Below are positions 46,013-54,178 of a stretch of 64,000 nt of DNA, piece after piece; position 1 is the first letter of the stretch, and each line of letters opens with the position of its first letter. Location: NCBI GenBank assembly GCA_964472095.1, contig CAYYIV010000018.1, positions 30,628-94,627 of the forward strand. The letters are read 5' to 3'. Origin of the DNA: Pelagibius sp964472095. Its GTDB lineage: Bacteria > Pseudomonadota > Alphaproteobacteria > Kiloniellales > Kiloniellaceae. The notes under the pieces are model-generated. The model searched no databases. It was not told the DNA's origin and was given only the letters and a program-made list of their open reading frames with translations. The position numbers and the translations under genes are program-made.

Positions 46013-46035
46013 CAATTGCGATTAAGTCGCAATTG
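46013..46035. promoter_or_regulatory. Long perfect palindrome over a promoter between divergent genes
   Basis: CAATTGCGA-TTAAG-TCGCAATTG: 9-bp arms, 5-bp centre. The core TTGCGA-N5-TCGCAA resembles Fur-superfamily boxes reported in alphaproteobacteria. The left arm contains the -35 box of the promoter for the gene at 46088. Confidence 0.55.
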
Positions 46036-46044
46036 CGGTATAGA
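46016..46044 (+). promoter_or_regulatory. Sigma70-like promoter of the DUF2061 gene
   Basis: TTGCGA (46016-46021) and TATAGA (46039-46044) are separated by 17 bp. The palindrome at 46013-46035 overlaps it, a repressor arrangement. Confidence 0.55.
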
Positions 46045-46087
46045 TGAGATCCAGCCCCCCGGCGGGCCTGAAGCGAGGAGACCGAAA

Positions 46088-46315
46088 GTGAGTCAGGATC
46101 TGGTGAAAACGCTGACCTTCGCCACGCTGCATTTCAGCGTCGGCTTCGGCGTAACCTATCTGCTGACCGGCTCCATCGCCATCTCCACCGGCGTGGCGCT
46201 GATCGAGCCGGCCGTCAACACGGTGGTCTTCTTCTTCCATGAAAAGGCTTGGCGCAGCCTGGGCGCCCGCCGGCAACGCCTGCCGATCCCAGGTGCCGTG
46301 GCCGCAAAGCCTTAG
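46088..46315 (+). CDS. DUF2061 small membrane protein
   Basis: 75 aa from GTG 46088 with GAGGAG at the proper distance; a start at 46016 is too long. The sequence KTLTFATLHFSVGFGVTYLL, TGSIAISTGVALIEPAVNTV and FFFHEKAWRS match the DUF2061 pattern (KT.T....H.......TGs......E......HE..W). It is a two-helix inner-membrane protein of unknown function. Controlled by a palindrome overlapping its promoter. Confidence 0.87.
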   Translation: MSQDLVKTLTFATLHFSVGFGVTYLLTGSIAISTGVALIEPAVNTVVFFFHEKAWRSLGARRQRLPIPGAVAAKP

Positions 46316-46464
46316 CGGCATTCGCGCCGGCGAGGCGTCGGTGTCGGCAGGTTTCGCTCGCACAGCAACGATGACGTGTCGGTCACAGTATTCTTACACT
46401 TTAAAGACAGTTTTGTGACGCATGCTGATTGCGATCCCTCGTTGTCCAGCAAGGGGCCGCCGCC

Positions 46465-47268
46465 ATGCCGCCACATACCGCAGCCGTGCCAACAGCTCTC
46501 AAGCGACCGGTCTCCGCTCAGGGTTCCGACCTGCAAGCGGAAGCCCGCCGGATCGCGGTCGAGCTTGGGCAAGCGCCACGCCGCCTGACGATCCGGCTGC
46601 GCCAGGTGATGACCCTGCTCTGGGCGGCGGTTGCGCTCATGGTTCTCCTGAGCCTGGTGCAGGATCTCCTGATCTTCCTGGCCCCCGAGGTTGGATTGAC
46701 CGACCGGATCTACCGGCTGGATCTCGACACCGAGGCGAGCCTGCCGACCTGGTTTTCCTCCGGCCTGATGCTGATCTGCGCGCTGGCGCTGCTGGCCATC
46801 GCAGTACTAGTGAAGCGGGAGGGTCTCCTCAAGGCGGCGCCCTGGCTTATCCTGGCGGCGATCTTTTTCGTGCTGTCACTCGACGAGATCGCGACCATCC
46901 ATGAGTGGCTGTCGGCCAAGTTGAGCGCACACATCAATAACACCGGCCTGTTCTATTTCGCCTGGACGCTCCCGGCTCTGGTCGTCTGCCTCGTCGGGCT
47001 GGCCTGCTTCGTGCCCTTCATCCTCGGCTTCAAGGGCCTCGACCGGGCGCTGCTGATCGGCTCCGCCGTGGTCTTCCTCTCCGGGGCCATCGGCATGGAG
47101 ATGCTGGGCGGCGCCGAGGCGGAGCTGAACGGGGTGACGAGCCTGCGCTACCGCATGCTGATGACCGTCGAGGAAAGCCTGGAGCTTGCCGGACTGCTGA
47201 TCTTCCTGCTGTTCCTGCTGCGCCAACTGCGGACGTCACACAACAGGACGACGATCTGCTTCGAATAG
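46465..47268 (+). CDS. Uncharacterised multi-spanning membrane protein
   Basis: 267 aa from ATG 46465 with AAGGGG upstream; a start at 46429 is less likely. Soluble N-terminus of about 40 residues, then about six hydrophobic helices. A conspicuous acidic/histidine motif SLDEIATIHEWLSAKL (about 135-150) and EMLGGAEAEL and MTVEESLELAGLL later may be metal- or proton-binding. I do not recognise the family with confidence. Confidence 0.7.
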   Translation: MPPHTAAVPTALKRPVSAQGSDLQAEARRIAVELGQAPRRLTIRLRQVMTLLWAAVALMVLLSLVQDLLIFLAPEVGLTDRIYRLDLDTEASLPTWFSSGLMLICALALLAIAVLVKREGLLKAAPWLILAAIFFVLSLDEIATIHEWLSAKLSAHINNTGLFYFAWTLPALVVCLVGLACFVPFILGFKGLDRALLIGSAVVFLSGAIGMEMLGGAEAELNGVTSLRYRMLMTVEESLELAGLLIFLLFLLRQLRTSHNRTTICFE

Positions 47269-47284
47269 CCGTCGCGGCTGCGCC

Positions 47285-48394
47285 TCAGAGCGGCGTCAGC
47301 GCCGCGACGCCGCAATCGCCGGCCAGGGTGCCGAAGACCTGCCAGTTGTAGGCGTCGAGCGGAATGCCCTGGGCGCTGCGCTGGCGCTCCACCGCCCATT
47401 CGCGGTCGCCGGCGGCCATGACGCGCTCGCCGGGCAGCGATGCCTGCTCGCGCAGGGCGCGCAGGTACGCCGCCATGCGCTCGGCGAAGGCCTCGCCCGT
47501 CAGGAAGGCTTCCGGCTTCAGGGCGAGGAAGAACTGGCCCATGCGGCGCGGCTCCGACCAGTCGGACGCGTTCATGTCGGGGATCTCGTGGCTGAGGCGC
47601 ATGCCGGTCAGCATCGCCGAGAGCACCTCCACCATGCCCGCCAGCGCCGCTCCCTTGTAGCCGTAGGTGCCGCCGCCGAGCGGCAGCAGCGAACAGGCGA
47701 GGCCCGGATCGCGGGTCATCTGTCCCGCGGTGTCGACCACCACCTCCGGCGGCAGCTCGCGGCCCAGCGCCTTGAACAGCAGCACGCGATTGAAGGGGAT
47801 CGAGCTGGTCGCCATGTCGATCAGGTAGGGCCGCTCGCCGGCGACCGGGGCGGCGAAGCTGATCGGATTGGTGCCGTGGAACCTCGCGCGCCCGCTGTGC
47901 GCCAGCACGGCTGAGTCGCTGTTGCAGACGGAAAGGCCCAGGTAGCCGGCCTCGGCGGCGGCAAGGGCATAGGCGCCGGCGGCGCCGAAGTGGGAGGAGT
48001 TGGTGACCGAGACGGCACCGACGCCGGCTGTCTCCGCGAGTTTCACGGCCTCCGCCATGGCGCGGTAGCCGGCGGCCGCGCCGAGGGCGTTGCCGGCGTC
48101 GAGCACGCCGACCGCCGCCGCGCGCGCCTGGAAGCGCATCTCCGGGCGGCCTTTCACCCGCCCGCCCTGCAGCACCTTCACGTAGTGCGGCAGCAGCCGC
48201 ACGCCGTGGCTGTCGACGCCGCGCAGCGAAGCGCCGACCAGGGCGCGCACCGTGGCTTCGGTCGAGGGCGCGTCGGCCCCCGCGGCCCGCAGCACGGCGC
48301 CGACGAAGCGTTCCAGCTCGCCGGCGGCGACATGGACCGGCGGGGAGTCCTCGGCGGCCGTTGCGACCGGCATCCTCTGCGGCGCCTCGCTCAC
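47285..48394 (-). CDS. Ldh family (malate/lactate-type) NAD(P)H-dependent oxidoreductase
   Basis: 369 aa from GTG 48394, which overlaps the upstream dehydratase stop by 4 bp; ATG 48373 is an alternative. Family motifs: LRGVDSHGVRLLPHYVKVL (catalytic His), VTNSSHFGAAGAYALAAAEA, NPISFAAPVAGERPYLIDMA and KGAALAGMVEVLSAML. Members include YiaK (2,3-diketo-L-gulonate reductase), ureidoglycolate and malate dehydrogenases. In this sugar-acid cluster a keto-acid reductase role is likely. Confidence 0.88.
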   Translation of the reverse strand: MSEAPQRMPVATAAEDSPPVHVAAGELERFVGAVLRAAGADAPSTEATVRALVGASLRGVDSHGVRLLPHYVKVLQGGRVKGRPEMRFQARAAAVGVLDAGNALGAAAGYRAMAEAVKLAETAGVGAVSVTNSSHFGAAGAYALAAAEAGYLGLSVCNSDSAVLAHSGRARFHGTNPISFAAPVAGERPYLIDMATSSIPFNRVLLFKALGRELPPEVVVDTAGQMTRDPGLACSLLPLGGGTYGYKGAALAGMVEVLSAMLTGMRLSHEIPDMNASDWSEPRRMGQFFLALKPEAFLTGEAFAERMAAYLRALREQASLPGERVMAAGDREWAVERQRSAQGIPLDAYNWQVFGTLAGDCGVAALTPL

Positions 48395-49929
48395 ATCACG
48401 GCTCCGATCTGCCAGGGAATGAACTCGGCATCGCCAAAGCCCAGCGCCTCCGACTTCGACGGCGTGCCGCTGGCCACGGCGAGGATCTTGTCGAAGATAT
48501 CGCGGCCGACTTCTGGTACCGACTTCTCGCCGTCAGCGATGCCGCCGCAGTTGATGTCCATGTCTTCGGCCATGCGGTTGTACATGGCGGAGTTGGTGGC
48601 GAGCTTGATGGAGGGCGAGGGCTTGAAGCCGAAGACCGAGCCGCGGCCGGTGGTGAAGCAGACCACGTTGGCGCCGGAAGCCACCTGGCCGGTGACCGAG
48701 CAGGGGTCGTAGCCGGGGCTGTCCATGAAGACGAAACCCTTGGCGGTGACCTGCTCGGCGTACTTGTAGACGCCCACCAGCTTGGTGGTGCCGCCCTTGG
48801 CGGCCGCGCCCAGCGACTTCTCCAGGATGGTGGTGAGGCCGCCGGCCTTGTTGCCGGGCGAGGGATTGTTGTTCATCTCGCCGCCGTTGCGCCGGGTGTA
48901 GTCCTCCCACCAGTGGATGCGCTCGATCAGCTTCTCGCCGACCTCGCGGCTGACGGCGCGGCGCGTCAGCAGGTGCTCGGCGCCGTAGATCTCCGGCGTT
49001 TCGCTGAGGATGGCGGTGCCGCCGTGGCGCACCAGCAGGTCGGCCGCAGCGCCGAGTGCCGGGTTGGCCGTGATGCCGGAATAGCCGTCGGAGCCGCCGC
49101 ACTGCAGCGCCAGGGTCAACTCGCTGGCGGGGACGGTCTCGCGCCGCGCCGCGTTGGCGGCCGGCAGCATCGCCTTGATGCGCTCGATGGCCGCGTCGAC
49201 CGTACGCCGGGTGCCGCCGGTCTCCTGAATGGTCAGGGTCTGGAAGCGTTCGCCGCGCTGCAGGCCGTAGGCGTCGATCAGGAAGGGGATCTGGTTCACC
49301 TCGCAGCCGAGGCCGACCAGCAGCACGCCGGCGAAGTTCGGATGCCGCGCATAGCCCCAGAGGGTGCGCTGCAAGGCCTCGTAGCCGTCGCCGCTGTCGG
49401 CCATGCCGCAGCCGGTCGAGTGGACGAAGGCGGCGACGCCGTCGACGTTGGGATAGTCGTTCAGGATGCCGGTCTTGTTGAAGGCCTCGGCGATGTAGCG
49501 CGCTACCGTGGCCGAGCAGTTCACCGAGGTCAGGATGCCGATGTAGTTGCGCGTGCCGACCCGCCCGTCGGTACGGCGATAACCCTGGAAGGTCGCGCGC
49601 TCGGCCTCCGGCACCATCTCCGTCGGCTTGGCCTTGGTGCAGAAGGCGTAGTCGCGGTCGAACTCGGCCATGCCGCAGTTGTGCACGTGAACATGGGCGC
49701 CGGGCGCGATGGCCCGGCTGGCGAAGCCGATCACCTGGTCGTACTTCACCACCGGCTCGTCCTGGGCGATGGCGCGGGTCGCCACCTTGTGGCCGGTGGG
49801 GATGCGCTCGAGGGCGACGACCCCTTCCTGCGCTATCTCGGTGCCCTCCAGGATGTCGGCGCGGCAGACCGCGACGTTGTCGTTGGGGCTCAGCCGGATC
49901 GTGAGGCTGGCGTTGTGCGACACTGTCAT
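48391..49929 (-). CDS. UxaA-family altronate/galactarate dehydratase
   Basis: 512 aa from ATG 49929 (MTVSHN). N-terminal SAF-like domain (1-90) with HVHNCGMAEF, followed by a UxaA core: RVGTRNYIGILTSVNCSATV, FVHSTGCGMADSGDGYEALQ, LQCGGSDGYSGITANPALGA and NNNPSPGNKAGGLTTILEKS. Such iron-dependent enzymes dehydrate D-altronate or related hexonates to a 2-keto-3-deoxy acid. Linked to the FadR-type regulator and TRAP carrier. Single-chain (not split) form. Confidence 0.93.
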   Translation of the reverse strand: MTVSHNASLTIRLSPNDNVAVCRADILEGTEIAQEGVVALERIPTGHKVATRAIAQDEPVVKYDQVIGFASRAIAPGAHVHVHNCGMAEFDRDYAFCTKAKPTEMVPEAERATFQGYRRTDGRVGTRNYIGILTSVNCSATVARYIAEAFNKTGILNDYPNVDGVAAFVHSTGCGMADSGDGYEALQRTLWGYARHPNFAGVLLVGLGCEVNQIPFLIDAYGLQRGERFQTLTIQETGGTRRTVDAAIERIKAMLPAANAARRETVPASELTLALQCGGSDGYSGITANPALGAAADLLVRHGGTAILSETPEIYGAEHLLTRRAVSREVGEKLIERIHWWEDYTRRNGGEMNNNPSPGNKAGGLTTILEKSLGAAAKGGTTKLVGVYKYAEQVTAKGFVFMDSPGYDPCSVTGQVASGANVVCFTTGRGSVFGFKPSPSIKLATNSAMYNRMAEDMDINCGGIADGEKSVPEVGRDIFDKILAVASGTPSKSEALGFGDAEFIPWQIGAVM

Positions 49930-49954
49930 CGTCCTCAAATCCTTGAAGCTTGGC

Positions 49955-49985
49955 GGCGCCGGCAGGGGCTGGCGCCCGGTTTTTT
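49955..49985 (+). terminator. Plus-strand intrinsic terminator between two minus-strand genes
   Basis: GGCGCCGGC-AGGG-GCTGGCGCC (9-bp stem with one G-U pair) is followed after CGG by six T residues on the plus strand. Both flanking genes run on the minus strand, so on the plus strand it can only end an antisense transcript. On the minus strand no T-run follows the stem. Confidence 0.5.
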
Positions 49986-49988
49986 AAG

Positions 49989-50753
49989 TCAGCGCCCGAC
50001 CGCGCGGCGGCCGCGCTGCTGGTCTTCGGCGGCAACCTCGCCGGCGAACTCCGCCTCCGAGATGCGCAGCAGGTCTTCGGCGACCTGCACCAGGTGGGCG
50101 TCCATGGCGTCGCGCGCGGCAACCGGGTCGCGGCGGCGCAGCGCCTCGAGGATTTCCCAGTGGTCGTTCAGCAGGGCCGGGCGCAGCAGGGCGGCGCGCA
50201 CCCGCTCGTGCAGCTTGGCCCACATCGGCGCACGATACTTCAGGTCCCAGAGCGACTCCACCGTGCGGACCAGGGCGCTGTTGCGGGTCGCCCGGGCGAT
50301 GCCGACGTGGAAGCCGCGGTCGCCGTCCTCAGTCTTGAAGCCGGTATGGTGCTCCTCCTCCATCACCGCGAGCGCCTGCTCCAGCTCGGCGATGTCGCTG
50401 TCCTGGATCTGCTGGGCGGCGAAGTAGGCGACCGCGCATTCGATGGTGCGGCGCGCCTCGAGGATTTCGAAGGGGCCGAGGCCGATCTCCTCTTCGTCGG
50501 CACTGCCGCGGGTCAGCGGCTTGTCGCGCACCACGAAGATGCCGGCACCGACGCGCACCTCGACGAGGCCGGAGAGCTCCAGCGCGATCATCGCCTCGCG
50601 CACCGTGGCGCGGCTGACGCCGAGCTGGCGGGCCAGGTCGCGTTCGGCCGGCAGGCGCTCGCCGAGGGGGAACTCGCCCTTGACGATCAGCTCGGCCAGC
50701 TGATCGAAGACCTGCTGGAAGAGTCTCTTGGTCTGAATCATCTCGACCGGCAT
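49989..50753 (-). CDS. FadR-subfamily GntR regulator
   Basis: 254 aa, ATG. Winged HTH RLPAERDLARQLGVSRATVR (about 35-54) and C-terminal all-helical FCD ligand domain with metal-ligand stretch DRGFHVGIARATRN, KLHERVRAALLR and MDAHLVQVAEDL. It is transcribed toward the dehydratase gene and divergently from the TRAP genes, with a TGGT-N3-GCCA operator in between. Likely senses a sugar-acid intermediate and represses uptake and breakdown. Confidence 0.92.
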   Translation of the reverse strand: MPVEMIQTKRLFQQVFDQLAELIVKGEFPLGERLPAERDLARQLGVSRATVREAMIALELSGLVEVRVGAGIFVVRDKPLTRGSADEEEIGLGPFEILEARRTIECAVAYFAAQQIQDSDIAELEQALAVMEEEHHTGFKTEDGDRGFHVGIARATRNSALVRTVESLWDLKYRAPMWAKLHERVRAALLRPALLNDHWEILEALRRRDPVAARDAMDAHLVQVAEDLLRISEAEFAGEVAAEDQQRGRRAVGR

Positions 50754-50841
50754 GGCGGACGCCTGTCCCGATTGTTGGCGCCCGGAGAGGCCGGGCGGGG
50801 GCGATTTCCTCTCGCCTTAAGGTGATGAGGTCTGCTAGAAA

Positions 50842-50875
50842 GGTCAAGCTATCAGGTGGTCAGGCCAATTTGACC
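50842..50875. promoter_or_regulatory. Operator candidates for the FadR-type regulator
   Basis: TGGT-CAG-GCCA (50857-50867) fits the GntR/FadR-subfamily pattern TGGT-N3-ACCA at all but one base. Flanking GGTCAA (50842-50847) and TTGACC (50870-50875) form a wider inverted repeat about the same site. It lies in the divergent gap between regulator and dctP. Confidence 0.5.
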
Positions 50876-50964
50876 GCCGAGGAAAATCAATAACGGCCGC
50901 CCGCGAAGGCGGCTGCACCAGGAAACCTTGGCCAGCCAACGGCCTGAATCCTTGGGAGGAAAAC

Positions 50965-51960
50965 ATGCGGACTTCGTGGAAGTCACCTATTCTTGCTGTC
51001 GGCCTGGCCGCTTTCGCGGCGGCCTCGCTCACCCTCGGTGCCGTCGACGCAGCCGAGGCGCGCACGCTCAAATGGGCGCACGTCTACGAGACCGCCTCGC
51101 CCTATCACACCTGGGCCGAGTGGGTCGCCGAAGAAGTGAAGAAGCGCTCGGGCGGCGAGCTCGAGATTGAAGTCTTTCCGGCATCCTCGTTGGGCAAGGA
51201 GTCCGACATCAACGAGGGCCTGACGCTGGGCACCGTCGACATCATCTACACCGGCCAGCTCTTCGCCGGCCGCGCCTACGGGCCGATCGCCATCGGCGGC
51301 TCGCCCTACATGTTCCGCGACTTCGATCACTGGGTGCACTACCGCGACAGCGATCTGTTTCAGGACATGGCCGCAGGCTACCGCGACGCCACCGGCCACG
51401 AGGTCATCACCCTCACCTACTACGGCGAGCGTCACGTGACCTCCAACAAGGAGATCAAGCAGCCGGGCGACATGGCGAAACTCAAGATCCGGGTACCCGA
51501 TGCGCCGCTCTACACGATGTTCCCGGAGGCCGTCGGCGCCAACCCGACTCCGATTGCCTTTGCCGAGGTCTATCTCGCATTGCAGCAGGGCGTGGTCGAC
51601 GCGCAGGAAAATCCCCTGCCGACCATCCAGTTCAAGAAGTTCTACGAGGTGCAGGACTACATCACCCTGACCGGACACATCACCGACGCGCTCTTGACCA
51701 TCGTCGCCGACGGGACGTGGAACAGCCTTTCGGACGGTGAAAAGGAGATGCTCGCCGGCGTGCTGAAGGAAGCCGCCGACAACTGCACCCAGGACATCGT
51801 CAAGGCCGAGCAGGAACTGGTGGCCTGGTTCCGCGACCAGGGCAAGACGGTGAACGAAGTCGACCGCGCAGCGTTCCGCGAGGCCGTGGCCCCGCTGCAC
51901 AACGGACCCGCCGCCACCTGGGAACAGGCCATTTACGACAAGCTTCAGGCCATTCAGTAA
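50965..51960 (+). CDS. dctP: TRAP transporter substrate-binding protein (DctP family)
   Basis: 331 aa, ATG with GGGAGGA. Signal peptide to about residue 31 (VDAAEA-RTLKW). DctP features: HTWAEWVAEEVKKRSGGELE, GTVDIIYTGQLF, KLKIRVPDAPLYTMFPEAVG (arginine that contacts the ligand carboxylate), AFAEVYLALQQGVVDAQENP. Periplasmic receptor of the tripartite carrier encoded by the next two genes; the linked catabolic genes suggest a sugar acid ligand. Confidence 0.94.
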   Translation: MRTSWKSPILAVGLAAFAAASLTLGAVDAAEARTLKWAHVYETASPYHTWAEWVAEEVKKRSGGELEIEVFPASSLGKESDINEGLTLGTVDIIYTGQLFAGRAYGPIAIGGSPYMFRDFDHWVHYRDSDLFQDMAAGYRDATGHEVITLTYYGERHVTSNKEIKQPGDMAKLKIRVPDAPLYTMFPEAVGANPTPIAFAEVYLALQQGVVDAQENPLPTIQFKKFYEVQDYITLTGHITDALLTIVADGTWNSLSDGEKEMLAGVLKEAADNCTQDIVKAEQELVAWFRDQGKTVNEVDRAAFREAVAPLHNGPAATWEQAIYDKLQAIQ

Positions 51961-51983
51961 CCTCCCGACCTGAAGACCGTCAC

Positions 51984-52550
51984 ATGGCCGAAGAAAGCGA
52001 CGGCAAGGGGGAGGCGCCAGCGGCGCCTCCCCATTTTCCGGATGACGACGCGCCGGTCGACCTCAGCGACATCCGTCCGGAGGACTGCGTCGTCCTGGTG
52101 CTGTTCTGGGCGCTGGCCGGCGTCGTCTTCCTGCAGTTCTTCTCGCGCTACGTGATGAACGACTCGATCGGCTGGACCGAGGAGATCGCGCGCTATCTGC
52201 TGATCGTCGTCACCTTCGCGGGAGCGGCCCTGGCAGCGCGCAAGAACAGCCACATCGCCGTGGAGTTCTTCTACCGCTACCTGCCGGGCGCCTGGGGCCG
52301 CGTCTTCTCCACCCTGGTCGACCTGCTGTCCCTCGGCTTCTTCGCCGCGGCCACCTGGATCACCGCCAAGCTCGCTCTCAAGACCAACCAGAAGATGGCT
52401 TTCGTCGAGCTCGGCAGGGACGTCATATACTGGGCGGTCTTCGTCGCCTTCGTCGCCATGACCCTCTACACCCTGGGCGTTGCCTGGCGTCACTGGCGCC
52501 AGGGCTACAGCCAGCTCACCCGTCCGGGCGAGCGACAGCTCATCGACTGA
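51984..52550 (+). CDS. dctQ: TRAP transporter small permease (DctQ family)
   Basis: 188 aa, ATG. Four membrane helices; WALAGVVFLQFFSRYVMNDS and IGWTEEIARYLLIVVTFAGA, AARKNSHIAVEFFYRYLP are the DctQ signature regions. The N-terminal 35 residues are acidic and soluble. Between dctP and dctM in a tight operon (23 bp and 17 bp gaps). Confidence 0.93.
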   Translation: MAEESDGKGEAPAAPPHFPDDDAPVDLSDIRPEDCVVLVLFWALAGVVFLQFFSRYVMNDSIGWTEEIARYLLIVVTFAGAALAARKNSHIAVEFFYRYLPGAWGRVFSTLVDLLSLGFFAAATWITAKLALKTNQKMAFVELGRDVIYWAVFVAFVAMTLYTLGVAWRHWRQGYSQLTRPGERQLID

Positions 52551-52567
52551 ACGGAAATTCCCCGCAC

Positions 52568-53848
52568 ATGCTGCTGGCGCTGCTCTTCTTCATGGTCTTC
52601 GGGCTGCTGATCTTCGGTGTGCCGATCGCCATTGCGCTCAGCCTCTCCTCGCTGGTCTTCATCCTGCTGTCGGGCCAGGCACCGGATCTGGTGGTGATCC
52701 ACCGCATGGTGAACGGCGTCGACTCTTTTCCGTTGCTGGCGGTGCCCTTCTTCATTCTCGCCGGCAACCTGATGAACACCGCCGGTATCACCAACCGCAT
52801 CTTCGACTTCGCCAAGGCCTGTGTCGGCTGGATGCGGGGCGGCCTGGGCCATGTGAACGTCGGCGCCAGCGTGGTCTTCGCCGGCATGTCGGGCGCCGCG
52901 GTGGCCGATGCCGGCGGCCTCGGCACCATCGAGATCAAGGCGATGCGCGATGCCGGCTACGATGCCGACTTCTCGGTCGGCGTCACGGCAGCTTCGTCGA
53001 CCATAGGTCCGATCATCCCGCCCTCGCTGCCGATGGTGATCTACGGCGTGGTGGCGTCGTCTTCCATCGGCCAGCTCTTTGCCGCCGGTTTCATTCCCGG
53101 GCTGATGATGGCGGCCTCGCTGATGATCATGGTGGCCTGGTACGCCCGCACCCGGAACTACCCGCGCGACGCCCGCTTCGCGATCGCCGTGCTGTGGAGC
53201 AGCTTCCAGCGTGCCTTCCTCTCGCTGCTGACCCCCTTCATCATCGTCGGCGGCATCCTCGGCGGCGTCTTCACGCCGACCGAAGCGGCCATCGCCGCCT
53301 CCGCCTATGCCCTGCTGCTCGGCGTGGTCGTCTACCGCACCCTGACGCCGCGGCGGCTGCTCAGGGTCAGTTTCGACACCATCGAGACCACGGCAGTGGT
53401 CATGTTCATCGTCGCCGCCGCCTCGATCTTCGCCTGGATCCTCACCAGCAACCGGGTGACAGAGCACTTCGCCACCCTGATCCTCGCCATCACCGAGAAC
53501 CCGATTCTCATCCTGCTGATGATCAACGTCATCCTGCTTATCGTCGGCTGCTTCATGGAGACCATCGCCGCCATCACCATCCTGGTGCCGGTGCTGCTGC
53601 CCATCGTGGTGAAACTCGGCATCGATCCGGTGCACTTCGGCGTCATCATGGTGCTGAACCTGATGATCGGCCTGCTGACGCCGCCGGTCGGTATGGTGAT
53701 CTACGTGCTCTCCAGGGTCTCCGGCGTGCCTTTCGAGCGCTGCGTGGCGGCGACCGCGCCCTTCCTCGTTCCGCTGGTCGCGGTGCTGCTGCTGGTCACC
53801 TTCATCCCGCAGCTCTCCATGTTCCTGCCGACGCTGCTCTACCGCTAG
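52568..53848 (+). CDS. dctM: TRAP transporter large permease (DctM family)
   Basis: 426 aa, twelve hydrophobic segments. Conserved blocks PLLAVPFFILAGNLMNTAGI, GGLGHVNVGASVVFAGMSGA, AASSTIGPIIPPSLPMVIYG, GLLTPPVGMVIYVLSRVSGV. It is the sodium-coupled translocation channel of the carrier. Last gene of the regulator-divergent operon. Confidence 0.95.
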   Translation: MLLALLFFMVFGLLIFGVPIAIALSLSSLVFILLSGQAPDLVVIHRMVNGVDSFPLLAVPFFILAGNLMNTAGITNRIFDFAKACVGWMRGGLGHVNVGASVVFAGMSGAAVADAGGLGTIEIKAMRDAGYDADFSVGVTAASSTIGPIIPPSLPMVIYGVVASSSIGQLFAAGFIPGLMMAASLMIMVAWYARTRNYPRDARFAIAVLWSSFQRAFLSLLTPFIIVGGILGGVFTPTEAAIAASAYALLLGVVVYRTLTPRRLLRVSFDTIETTAVVMFIVAAASIFAWILTSNRVTEHFATLILAITENPILILLMINVILLIVGCFMETIAAITILVPVLLPIVVKLGIDPVHFGVIMVLNLMIGLLTPPVGMVIYVLSRVSGVPFERCVAATAPFLVPLVAVLLLVTFIPQLSMFLPTLLYR

Positions 53849-54178
53849 ACTCATGGCATCGGCCAGGGCGGTGCGGCCCCCGCGAGGGCCTGCAGGCCTG
53901 AAATCGGTGGGGTGCCAAGCTTGACACCGGGGCAGCGGACAGCGCTCCCTTGAAACCGGCGCGGAAATTGGCGACCTTTATGGTTAACAGCTGCTTTACC
54001 TTGGTGGCGTCAGGATGCACCCATCAGGGGATCCTTACCGAACATAAGGGAGTTCGGCGCTACCCTTGCGTTAGGACTTGAGCGGCCCGCCGCGCTCCCG
54101 GAGCGGGCCGCTGGTGATTCCGGCCCTTCCCGGCAGCGGGCCGGCGGATCTGTCAGGGGGCGGAGGCGAGGTTGCGAG
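53849..54178. other. 330-bp intergenic region before the beta-oxidation operon
   Basis: No credible ORF. It contains a 10-bp hairpin AGCGGCCCGC/GCGGGCCGCT at 54081-54112 without a T-run, and a TTGACA sequence near 53929-53934 without a clear -10 box. It must hold the fadD promoter and the end of the TRAP mRNA. Confidence 0.5.

Noticed and set aside
54081..54112. Terminator of the TRAP operon
   Set aside because: A strong GC hairpin but no T-run on either strand and more than 230 bp from the dctM stop.
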